This document shows positions 7,761-14,380 of a DNA stretch of 41,827 nucleotides, in pieces. The DNA lies in the IMG/VR virus record IMGVR_UViG_3300036393_000033, positions 1 to 41,827 of that record; one strand, given 5' to 3'. The stretch's first letter is position 1. Every line of letters starts with the position of its first letter. The translations under genes were made by a program, and so were the position numbers. Source of the stretch: a virus. The notes beneath the pieces are model-generated. The model made no database searches. It saw nothing but the letters and a program-made list of their open reading frames with translations, and had not been told where the DNA came from.

Positions 7761-8410
7761 CAGAACACCGCGTTCAGGCCGTCGCGCAAGCCGATGCGCC
7801 CGCCGCCCGAACCGTAGCTGACCGCCGCCACCGGTGCCTGCACGCCCCAATAGATTTTCTTGTCCAGCCCGGTCACGCCCGCCAGCCCGGTCTCGCCGGG
7901 CCAGATCGAGCGGTGGAACGTGTCGGCAAGCCGCGCGCCTTCGTCGTCGGCGAAGAACCGCTCGAAGGCGGAGACCACGCTGAACTCCAGCGAGCGCCCC
8001 GTGCTCGAACTGGTCAGCGTCGGCACATCCACTTCGCCGAGAAAGATCAGCGAGGGATCGGGGATCACCAGCCCGGTCCCTGCATCGACCACACCGAGAT
8101 CGATGGTGACTTGGCTGCCCTGCATCGCCGCCGATGCGAGCGTGCCGGCAGCCGCGTCCGATCCCGGGATCAGCGTCAGCCGCACTTCCGGCGCCTCGTC
8201 GCCCGCGCCGTCATTGATGACGTCCAGGCTGTCGAGCGCCCCGAACGTGTCGTCCAGCCCGGTGAACACGCGCCCGTCGGCGAACGCCAGCCGCCCCGCC
8301 CCGTCCAGCAGCCGGATCGTATATCCGGGCAGCAGAATTTCGACCGCGCCGAAGATCGTCGCGATCGGTTGCGACAGCGCGGTATCGACCGCCGGGGCAA
8401 AGGCGGTCAT
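7760..8410 (-). CDS. Tail-tip or baseplate hub protein
   Basis: A 216-residue, beta-rich protein without membrane segments. Features include LPGYTIRLLDGAG near residue 27, a repeated strand pattern ending each turn in Gly/Asp, and FHRSIWPGETGL near residue 177, which resembles the end of hub domains (x-x-YPGDxG). Its place between a minor tail protein and the NlpC-like protein is that of the DUF2163 or lambda L-type component in related phages. The ATG overlaps the preceding stop as ATGA. Tail-tip assembly is well supported by context; the exact family is not. Confidence 0.65.
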   Translation of the reverse strand: MTAFAPAVDTALSQPIATIFGAVEILLPGYTIRLLDGAGRLAFADGRVFTGLDDTFGALDSLDVINDGAGDEAPEVRLTLIPGSDAAAGTLASAAMQGSQVTIDLGVVDAGTGLVIPDPSLIFLGEVDVPTLTSSSTGRSLEFSVVSAFERFFADDEGARLADTFHRSIWPGETGLAGVTGLDKKIYWGVQAPVAAVSYGSGGGRIGLRDGLNAVF

Positions 8411-9003
8411 CGTGCTTCCGTGATGCTGAAGGCGATTTCGTGGTAGGGCGTCAGCTTCAGGTGCCACTTGGCGCTGTCGCCGGACACGAAGCCCTCGATA
8501 TACGGCACCGCGAACTCGCACACTGCGTTATCGGCGGGGCTGATCCGCAGCATCGGCGTGATCGCCAGCGTCAGCTGCCCCGATCCGTTCGCTGTCGTGT
8601 CGGCCGATGCCTGGTGCAGATAGCGCCGCCCGCCGTGGATGATCGAGAAGAACTGGCCCTCGCGCACCGCATAGCCGGCCGTGAAGCCGTCCAGCACCAG
8701 CGCCGATCCGCTCTGCCCCGCGCCGTTGACCAGCGGGGTGCCGGGCGCGCCGATCGCCAGCCCAGGCTGCGGAAACGGATAGATCGCCCCGTCCGTCAAG
8801 GCCTTCAGCAGCCGCGCGACATAGACCCGGCCATGCGTGGCGGAGAGGGCGGGCGGCAGTTCGACCGCCAGCGCGAAGCGATTCCCCAGCCGGTTGAGCC
8901 GTTGCGCCGCGCCGCCCAGCGCGCCTTGCTGGACCGCGCCGAAATCCAGCAGCTGCGGTTCCGCCGTTCGGATGCCCGGCAGGCTGGGAAGCAGGACCGA
9001 CAT
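8407..9003 (-). CDS. Minor tail protein, distal-tail type
   Basis: A 198-residue beta-rich protein immediately downstream of the tape measure in tail order. Residues 30-70 (FALAVELPPALSATHGRVYV) and the C-terminal LTPYHEIAFSITEA resemble distal-tail or DUF2460-like components that cap the tail tube, although I cannot name the family safely. A weak GGTGA lies ahead of the ATG. The start faces away from the orphan antitoxin gene, with 64 bases between them holding that gene's promoter. Confidence 0.65.
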   Translation of the reverse strand: MSVLLPSLPGIRTAEPQLLDFGAVQQGALGGAAQRLNRLGNRFALAVELPPALSATHGRVYVARLLKALTDGAIYPFPQPGLAIGAPGTPLVNGAGQSGSALVLDGFTAGYAVREGQFFSIIHGGRRYLHQASADTTANGSGQLTLAITPMLRISPADNAVCEFAVPYIEGFVSGDSAKWHLKLTPYHEIAFSITEAR

Positions 9004-9024
9004 AAAAAATCACCGTCAATGAGT

Positions 9025-9061
9025 GTAAAGTCTTGCTTTACGTGTAAAGCATAGCTATACA
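9025..9061 (+). promoter_or_regulatory. Promoter with overlapping operator repeats
   Basis: A near-consensus promoter, TTGCTT (9033-9038), 17-base spacer, TATACA (9056-9061), points at the antitoxin gene; transcription should start at or within a base or two of the ATG at 9068, giving a leaderless message. Three GTAAAG/CTTTAC half-sites (9025-9030, 9036-9041, 9044-9049) form two inverted repeats sharing the middle arm and lie across the promoter, with ATAGCTAT at 9051-9058. The arrangement fits autorepression by the antitoxin. Confidence 0.7.
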
Positions 9062-9067
9062 GTTTTT

Positions 9068-9376
9068 ATGGACATCGAGAGCCAGCTTCATCCCTCGTTC
9101 GCCCTGCACCCCGGCCCCTGGCTTCGCCGCAACCTGGTCGAGCCTTATGGCCTGAACGTGTCCGAAGCCGCCGTGCATCTCGGTGTCAGCCGGCCGCTCA
9201 TGAGCAATCTGCTCAACGGCCATGCCGGCCTGTCCGCCGCGATGGCGATCCGGTTCGAGCGCGCCTTCGGCATCTCCGCCGACACCCTGGTGCGGATGCA
9301 GTCGGCCCATGATCTCGCTGTCGCCAAGGCCGCCGCCCGCGATCTGAAGATCGATCGCCTGCCGGAGCCGGCTTAG
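9068..9376 (+). CDS. higA: HigA-family antitoxin, orphan
   Basis: A 102-residue XRE helix-turn-helix protein of the HigA/VapI antitoxin type: HPGPWLRRNLVEPYGL, then the helix-turn-helix (SEAAVHLGVSRPLMSNLLNG), AMAIRFERAFGISADTLVRMQ and a closing helix. Such proteins bind HigB RNase toxins and repress their own operon. No higB-like frame exists next to it: the 64 bases upstream are promoter, and the downstream frame is the tape measure on the other strand, which its end overlaps by four bases. It is inserted between two tail genes on the opposite strand, a typical moron. A role in stability, toxin neutralisation or regulation is possible. Confidence 0.85.
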   Translation: MDIESQLHPSFALHPGPWLRRNLVEPYGLNVSEAAVHLGVSRPLMSNLLNGHAGLSAAMAIRFERAFGISADTLVRMQSAHDLAVAKAAARDLKIDRLPEPA

Positions 9377-11031
9377 CGGCCCAGCCGCCGCGAAGCGCTG
9401 CGCACCGCCTGCTGCCGCGCAAGGCCAGCCCCGCCCGTCACTGCCGCCTGGCCGACCGCGCCGATCAGCGGCGCATTGGCCCCGACCGAAACCCGCTCCA
9501 CCCGCGCGTCGAAATATTCGGACGCGGCCACGTGCACGACGATCTGCTGCCCGCCCAGCGCACCATTCGGCAGGATCGTGCCGGCGCGGTCGGGAACGAA
9601 CAGCTCCGGTCCGCGCTCGCCGACGATGCTCGCCTTGCCCACGGGCGGGCGTCCGCCATTGACGAAGAAGCCGCCGAACCCGCTGCTGCCCAATATGCCG
9701 GTGACGGTCTCGCCCAGATTGAAGGCCGATCCTGTCGCCTTGGCGATCACGAACTTGGCCAGCAGCTCCGCGATCACCCGCGCCCCGAGGCTCTTGAAAT
9801 CCTGCCACAGCCGCTGCGTGCCGCCCGTGAACAGATCTTCGTAAAGCCCGGCGAGCGTCCGCACCGATTCCGCGCGCCGCTGGAACTCGTCATCGGCGAC
9901 CAGCTTGTTCGCTTCGAACTCGGCCTGCTTTCGCTTGTCGATCTGGTCGACAAGCGATTTGAAATCGCCAGCGGTATCGACGCCGATGTCGCCATAAAGC
10001 TTGCGGCTTGCTGCGGCAGCCGAACCATTGCCGTTCACACCATCGAGCGCGTTCAGTTTCGACAGCGTCTCGCTAAGCGTCTTGTTCAAAGATTTGAACG
10101 GGTCTTCGATCTCGCGCGCCTTCGCACCAGCGCCGCCGCCGCCGCCCGATCGAGTTCGACCACCTGTAGTGGAAACCCCGTCCCGATCCAAAAAAGAAGG
10201 AAATCGCGACTGAAACCGTTCGGCGAAGTTACCCGGAGCGTATCCGGCTGCTAGACCTTTTCGCGCTTCAGCGATCGCGGCATCCAAACGAGCTAGTTGA
10301 GCCTGTGCGCCATTGAGGCGCGCACTTGTTTGTCCAATCGCTAGCCCCGCGTTAATATTTCCACGCCCCTCATTCCCGAGCAACTGAGCATCGCGCCGAG
10401 TGCGCAGCAATTCTGCTTCTGCCATCACGGCAGCGGAAGTTGCAGTGGCCTGTTTGAGACGGGCGTCGGCTAGAAACAGCGCCTCAACCTTCGCCTCACC
10501 AGCAGACTTCTTCGTGCGGCCCGTTATCTCATCGAGAGCCTTGGTCGCCTCAGTCAATGCATCCGCTGCGCCGACGCCCGCGCGATTTGCGTCGGTGAGC
10601 CCCTTTTGGGCATCGCCCGCTGAGTTCAATTTCTGATAGAGCGACAATAACAACGTGCCGGCCGCTGTAAGGGCAATGCCCCACGGTCCGCCCAGGAAAC
10701 CGATAAAGCCCCCCGCCTTGCCGGTGATCTCACCAATCGCTTGAACGACCTGACCGCCCTGCTGTGCAAAGATTTGCATGGCAGATGTGCCGCTGCCGAA
10801 GGATGCCGATACGTCAGACAGCTGGAAAGAAAGGTTCTTAAATCCTTGCTGCGCCTGAGCCGAACTGGAGTTAATGCGCTTCATCGACGCATCAAACCTC
10901 TGCGCCCCAGCCTCTCCTTTCTTAGAAAAGTTATCTAGAACTTGGCCAGCTTCGCCTAGGTTCTTCCGCAGCAGCTCCACGGAGGCGTCAACCTTCAACA
11001 GAAGCGACCTGACTTCTACATCACCTGCCAT
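9373..11031 (-). CDS. Tail tape measure protein
   Basis: A 552-residue protein. The N-terminal helices (LLKVDASVELLRKN) lead to FQLSDVSASFGSGTSAMQIF, the hallmark of lambda-type tape measure proteins, then a hydrophobic pair (GGFIGFLGGPWGIALTAAGTLLLSL, about residues 100-125), long Ala-rich helices, and a C-terminal GERGPELFVPDRAG motif seen in many tape measures. It sets tail length and passes with DNA into the host. By the usual proportion a chain of this size implies a short flexible tail. The ATG (GGAAG upstream) is chosen over upstream in-frame codons because those continue through the opposite-strand gene. Codon use in the middle is less GC-rich than in neighbours. Confidence 0.85.
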   Translation of the reverse strand: MAGDVEVRSLLLKVDASVELLRKNLGEAGQVLDNFSKKGEAGAQRFDASMKRINSSSAQAQQGFKNLSFQLSDVSASFGSGTSAMQIFAQQGGQVVQAIGEITGKAGGFIGFLGGPWGIALTAAGTLLLSLYQKLNSAGDAQKGLTDANRAGVGAADALTEATKALDEITGRTKKSAGEAKVEALFLADARLKQATATSAAVMAEAELLRTRRDAQLLGNEGRGNINAGLAIGQTSARLNGAQAQLARLDAAIAEARKGLAAGYAPGNFAERFQSRFPSFLDRDGVSTTGGRTRSGGGGGAGAKAREIEDPFKSLNKTLSETLSKLNALDGVNGNGSAAAASRKLYGDIGVDTAGDFKSLVDQIDKRKQAEFEANKLVADDEFQRRAESVRTLAGLYEDLFTGGTQRLWQDFKSLGARVIAELLAKFVIAKATGSAFNLGETVTGILGSSGFGGFFVNGGRPPVGKASIVGERGPELFVPDRAGTILPNGALGGQQIVVHVAASEYFDARVERVSVGANAPLIGAVGQAAVTGGAGLARQQAVRSASRRLGR

Positions 11032-11124
11032 AACAAGCTTCCGAAAAAAGCCCGACTCGCAAGCGCCCGCCAATGCAGATATGCGGGTCTCGAAAGTGGA
11101 GCGCGTTTGGAGGGACAGAGATTT

Positions 11125-11373
11125 ATGCGTCTGATGATTGCGGCACTGGCTCTTGCAAATACGAGCTGCCGTCAGATGACGTCTGGCGAGATTACCGAGC
11201 GCACCTACAATATTGCCGAAAGAAACGGCGATGATACTTCTCAGTTGTGCGAACGCGCTCGCCGCGTAGCCGAAGCATATTTGAACGACGGTAATGAAGA
11301 GCAATATAAGTTTTGGGGTCTGAAAAGCGCTACAAAGTGTTTGAACGCAGAGTTAAATCGTCGCCGCCCCTAA
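11125..11373 (+). CDS. Small exported protein, possible lipoprotein
   Basis: An 82-residue protein on the strand opposite the tail genes. MRLMIAALALANTSC is a short signal-like start ending at a Cys (residue 15), although NTSC is not a good lipobox. The remainder is hydrophilic with two further Cys residues (in SQLCERA and TKCLN). GGAGG lies about ten bases before the ATG. Base composition is clearly lower in GC than in the flanking genes, which suggests separate origin. Its stop overlaps the tail chaperone end. It may be a lysogenic-conversion gene. No family recognised. Confidence 0.55.
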   Translation: MRLMIAALALANTSCRQMTSGEITERTYNIAERNGDDTSQLCERARRVAEAYLNDGNEEQYKFWGLKSATKCLNAELNRRRP

Positions 11374-11489
11374 CTACTTGTCGATTCGGCTTGATCTTCC
11401 AGAAACTCCACCGCCGCCCATAACTCATGCGGCGTCGACCGCCAGAACTGGTCCGGCGACCATCTGAGCCGCACGATCGCGAAGCCCAT
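11370..11489 (-). CDS. Tail assembly chaperone, rcc01693-like
   Basis: A 39-residue protein, GFAIVRLRWSPDQFWRSTPH, then a helix ELWAAVEFLE. The Trp-Ser-Pro-Asp-x-Phe-Trp pattern is that of the small tail assembly chaperones of alphaproteobacterial phages and gene transfer agents (rcc01693 family, DUF2376). It lies just before the tape measure gene, where tail chaperones belong, and twenty bases behind the larger chaperone. In some phages the pair is made by frameshifting; here both have own starts, and I see no slippery site. Confidence 0.75.
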   Translation of the reverse strand: MGFAIVRLRWSPDQFWRSTPHELWAAVEFLEDQAESTSS

Positions 11490-11509
11490 CAGTGCGCGCC
11501 GGGGATCGG

Positions 11510-11899
11510 CTATTTCGTCGCCGTCCCCGGCCTCACTTCCCCCTGGGCGGTGTAGCCCCCGGTGGCCGCCCAGGCGAGCACCTCGGCGATCGCCTTCATC
11601 GCTCCGGTCACGCCGTCGTCGGCTTCGAACATCAGCTCGCCCACCCGCCGCGCGTTGAAATGCGCGGTAGCTTCGTCGTCGTTGGCGCGGCCCCATGCCC
11701 GGATGCACTCGGCCGCGATGATCGCCGCGTCGCCGGTGGTGAGCGCACCGGCCAGCGCCGATCGGGCGAGGTCGATGATCGACTTGCCCGTTGCCGTCTC
11801 GAACGCCTGAATGGCCTCGAAGCTGGGGCGCAGCACGTAGGGCTGGCCTTCCAGAGCGAGCGTGATCTCGCCCCGCGTCGCGTTGGCGGCGGGCTTCAC
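11510..11899 (-). CDS. Tail chaperone, gene-transfer-agent gp10-like
   Basis: A 129-residue protein beginning with a beta part (GEITLALEGQPYVLRPSFEA) and then mostly helical: IQAFETATGKSIIDLA, with a Gly-rich end (WAATGGYTAQGEV). This pattern is the GTA TAC family (PF11836 type), which follows tail tube genes in alphaproteobacterial phages. It should keep tape measure and tube subunits soluble during tail assembly. The GTG start overlaps the tail tube stop as GTGA. Confidence 0.8.
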   Translation of the reverse strand: MKPAANATRGEITLALEGQPYVLRPSFEAIQAFETATGKSIIDLARSALAGALTTGDAAIIAAECIRAWGRANDDEATAHFNARRVGELMFEADDGVTGAMKAIAEVLAWAATGGYTAQGEVRPGTATK

Positions 11900-12330
11900 G
11901 CGAGATTATCCGTGGTCGGCGCCTGCGCCAGGCCGAACTTCGCCGAATAGCTGACGCCGCCATTCTGCGGATAGTTGATCGACAGTTCGAGGATGTTCAG
12001 CAGGCCCTCGAACACGACGTCAGCCGGCGATGCCCCCGTGGAGCCGCCCTTCCGGATTTGGACGTTGGTGCTGGTCTGCGCCTTGAACCTCGTGTCCATC
12101 AGCGTGAAGCCGTTGGCGTCGGGCAGGTCGGCCAGGCCTTCCAGCGTGATGCCATAGTCGAACAGGCCGGCAGCGCTCAACGCATAGGGCGCGTTGTTCT
12201 TGTCGCTGATATCGATCTGGTTCGATGCGCGCGAGGTCGAAAGGCTCTGCTGCCCCTTGATCTCGTTATAGGTGCCGGGCGTGGCGCTTTCGATCCACAG
12301 CCGGTAATTGTTGCCGAGCTTCTTGCTCAC
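11896..12330 (-). CDS. Major tail tube protein
   Basis: A 144-residue beta-rich protein: SATPGTYNEIKGQQSLSTSR near the start is characteristic of phage tail tube proteins of the TP901-1/GTA kind, followed by YGITLEGLADLPDANGF and a strand-rich end NGGVSYSAKFGLA. It forms the hexamer rings of the tail. The GTG start has GGAGG at the right distance. A terminator-like hairpin stands just before it, so it begins a separate segment of the late message, in line with the high output needed for this protein. Confidence 0.85.
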   Translation of the reverse strand: MSKKLGNNYRLWIESATPGTYNEIKGQQSLSTSRASNQIDISDKNNAPYALSAAGLFDYGITLEGLADLPDANGFTLMDTRFKAQTSTNVQIRKGGSTGASPADVVFEGLLNILELSINYPQNGGVSYSAKFGLAQAPTTDNLA

Positions 12331-12344
12331 CGCCGTCCTCCATG

Positions 12345-12368
12345 AAAAGGCCCCGCCAGTGGCGGGGC
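12345..12368 (-). terminator. Terminator-like hairpin before the tail tube gene
   Basis: Read on the minus strand: GCCCCGCC, loop ACT, GGCGGGGC (stem 12350-12357 with 12361-12368), then TTTT (12348-12345). The tail tube ribosome site follows within about ten bases. It may terminate or attenuate the message, or protect the 5' end of a processed one. Confidence 0.65.
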
Positions 12369-12396
12369 TGGGTGATCCGAAATCGTGGGTGCACCT

Positions 12397-12780
12397 CTAT
12401 CGCGTGGCCATCACGCGGTATCGCTGCAGTCCTTCATAGGTTTTGCCGTCGCCCAGGAGCACGGCGCTCTCGCTTTCCAGCCACAGGTGGAAAATCCACC
12501 CGGCCTCTGTCAGTGTCGCCTGGTCCAGCACGCTATTGACCTGATCCATCAGCGCTAGTGCGGGCTTGCGCTGCTCGGCCTGGTCGATCGTCGTGATCGA
12601 AAGGCCGATGTCGCGGTCGGTGTTGCCCTTGCCGCCAAGCGGCTCCGCCTCCAGATCGCCGATGATGACGATGGGCGCCGCCGTTTCCTGCGGCACGTGC
12701 TGCTGCACCGCCGCGCCGGATACGCCCGCCGCCAGCGCCACGAACACCGCCTTTTCGCAGGCGGACAATGCGCTATTCAT
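12397..12780 (-). CDS. Tail completion protein, DUF3168 family
   Basis: A 127-residue protein. N-terminal helix SALSACEKAVFVALA, then VPQETAAPIVIIGDLEAEPL and the segment TDRDIGLSITTIDQAE, as in DUF3168 proteins, which act as tail terminator or completion proteins joining tail to head. It lies between the gp10-like protein and the tail tube, exactly where this family belongs. I chose the ATG at 12780 with GGAG six bases upstream; a GTG directly before it is an alternative. It overlaps the preceding gene by eight bases. Confidence 0.8.
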   Translation of the reverse strand: MNSALSACEKAVFVALAAGVSGAAVQQHVPQETAAPIVIIGDLEAEPLGGKGNTDRDIGLSITTIDQAEQRKPALALMDQVNSVLDQATLTEAGWIFHLWLESESAVLLGDGKTYEGLQRYRVMATR

Positions 12781-13231
12781 CACCAGCTCCCGCAGCCGCC
12801 TTGGAAAGCACTCGGCCCCACACGGCCTTCAGCTTACGGCGGAACAGCGCCCGCTCGCGCGGCAAAAAGCCCGAAACGAACCGCTTTTCCTTGATCGCGC
12901 CCACCCGCATCGTCTCCCCCGCGCGCGGCCCGCGCTTGATCGTCACCGTCTGCGCCTTGCGCCCATATTCGAGAATATGGGCGTAGAAGAGGCTCAGCCG
13001 CCGCCGCGTCGCCGCGAATAGGCCGACACGCAGCTTCAGCGTCTTGGGATAGACCCTCTTCTCCATGCCGGCCCGCAGATTGCCGGTGCGGAAAGGGGCG
13101 CGCGCCTTCATCGCACTCAGCAGCTCCGAACCGCCCTCGTCCAACGTGACCACCAGCTCGCCCCGCATCGCCTCGGGGATATTCCGCACCAGCCGCCGCG
13201 CCGACTTCGTGCCGCGCCACTTGCTGGCCAT
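12773..13231 (-). CDS. HK97 gp10-like head-tail connector protein
   Basis: A 152-residue basic protein with the typical gp10 core: LLSAMKARAPFRTGNLRAGM (about residues 38-57) and AHILEYGRKAQ (about 84-94). This family forms part of the neck or tail completion complex in HK97-like phages. The start overlaps the head closure gene by one base (TGATG). Length and order are normal. Confidence 0.85.
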   Translation of the reverse strand: MASKWRGTKSARRLVRNIPEAMRGELVVTLDEGGSELLSAMKARAPFRTGNLRAGMEKRVYPKTLKLRVGLFAATRRRLSLFYAHILEYGRKAQTVTIKRGPRAGETMRVGAIKEKRFVSGFLPRERALFRRKLKAVWGRVLSKAAAGAGDE

Positions 13232-13584
13232 CAGCTGCCATCGGCCGAGAGGCCGGTCTCGCAGATCAGGACCGTGAAACGCCGCGGACTGTCAGGATGC
13301 GGCAATGCCGACACGATGTTCATGGCAAGGCCATCCCACATCAGCCGGTGCGCGGTCGTCACGGCCGCGCGACGGCGAATGATGACGCGCCACCGCGATA
13401 CCGAGCGCAGAACGGTCGAGTTGAGCGTTTCGGCGCCGCTCAGGCCGACCAACTTGGCCGATACGCTGGCAACGCCCTCGATGTCCGCCCAGTCGGTCGC
13501 GTAGCCGCCTTGCCCATTGGCGACGCGGATCGGCCGCTGGATCGTGACGCGATCTTTCAGGTCGCTATTCTGCGGCGCGGTCAT
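13231..13584 (-). CDS. Head closure protein, phage head-tail adaptor
   Basis: A 117-residue beta-rich protein: LKDRVTIQRPIRVANGQGGY with a following W-A-D-I, then RWRVIIRRRAAVTTAHRLMW. The DRVTIQRP opening is the mark of the phage head-tail joining/adaptor family (PF05521), which closes the portal after packaging. Its ATG overlaps the stop of the gp6-like gene as ATGA. Confidence 0.85.
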   Translation of the reverse strand: MTAPQNSDLKDRVTIQRPIRVANGQGGYATDWADIEGVASVSAKLVGLSGAETLNSTVLRSVSRWRVIIRRRAAVTTAHRLMWDGLAMNIVSALPHPDSPRRFTVLICETGLSADGS

Positions 13585-14135
13585 ATCGACCAGGTCTCGA
13601 AGGACGCCAGCAATCGCTCCACCGGCAGCGACAGCGGCACCTTGCTCGCCGATCCCGGCGTCCAGCTTTCGCGCTTGTCGTAAAGGTCGGAAACCATCAC
13701 CAGCGCGGCGTGGCGCAGGCGGTGCGGCACCGCGTCGGGATCATGGCCCGCCTGCATGCTGACCGTCACCGCGTCGGGCGCTGTCATCGCTGCCGGCCAT
13801 GCGCCCGCCGTCAGGATCAGCCGCCCCGGCCGCTTGGCGGCGGACAGGCGGGCGGTCGCGGGATCGAGGCTCACCGCATTGCCGCTCTCATCGAAATAGG
13901 CCAGCGCCGCGACCGACTGGATCGGCCACGATCGCAGCCGGATCGCGTCGAACGATCTGAAATGCTCCGAAACCGTCCGCTGGCCGATCAAATGGCCGGT
14001 CTCGCTCTCGATCGTCTCGACCGCGACATAGACGATGTTCTGGATCAGTTCGTCGTCGTCGGCTTCCTCGACGTTCAGGTGCCGCTTCACGTCTTCCAGC
14101 GGCAGCACCTGGTCGATCGCATCCGGGTCGATCAT
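13581..14135 (-). CDS. Head-tail connector, gp6-like
   Basis: A 184-residue protein beginning LPLEDVKRHLNVEEADDDEL, the usual N-terminal helix of gp6-like head-tail connector proteins, followed by a mixed alpha-beta region and RLRHAALVMVSDLYDKRESW. The family forms a ring beneath the portal. Order with the adaptor, gp10-like and DUF3168 genes is the standard one. ATGA overlap with the preceding gene. Confidence 0.85.
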   Translation of the reverse strand: MIDPDAIDQVLPLEDVKRHLNVEEADDDELIQNIVYVAVETIESETGHLIGQRTVSEHFRSFDAIRLRSWPIQSVAALAYFDESGNAVSLDPATARLSAAKRPGRLILTAGAWPAAMTAPDAVTVSMQAGHDPDAVPHRLRHAALVMVSDLYDKRESWTPGSASKVPLSLPVERLLASFETWSI

Positions 14136-14380
14136 GCCGCATCCTCCGCATAGCGGAAGCTGGCGAAGCCATCCTTGTCGCCGATGAAAGTCAGCAGCAC
14201 CGTGCGACCGTCCAGTTCGGCGCGGCGGGCATAGCGCGCGCGCTTGCCCTTCCGGTTCGGGATGCAGGCCAGCACGCCATCGGCAAGCCCGGCCTCGCCG
14301 TCGAACACGCCGTCGATGACGAGGCGCACCCGCCGGCCATTGTCGATCACGTCCTGCCCTGATCCTGTCGAATGGCTCAT
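14132..14380 (-). CDS. Small hypothetical protein, 82 aa
   Basis: A short basic beta-strand-rich protein (RRVRLVIDGVFDGEAGLADG, then RTVLLTFIGDKDGFASFRYA). It is tied by ATGA overlaps to the large fibre-like gene before it and to the gp6-like gene after it, and so should be expressed with them. It might be a partner, chaperone or attachment piece of the fibre-like protein. No family is recognised. Confidence 0.65.
   Translation of the reverse strand: MSHSTGSGQDVIDNGRRVRLVIDGVFDGEAGLADGVLACIPNRKGKRARYARRAELDGRTVLLTFIGDKDGFASFRYAEDAA

Noticed and set aside
9004-9067. HigB toxin gene before the antitoxin
   Set aside because: Only 64 bases are present and they hold the promoter and operator.
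11370-11899. Programmed frameshift joining the two tail chaperones
   Set aside because: The two frames are separated by a stop and twenty bases, each has its own start, and no slippery heptamer was seen.
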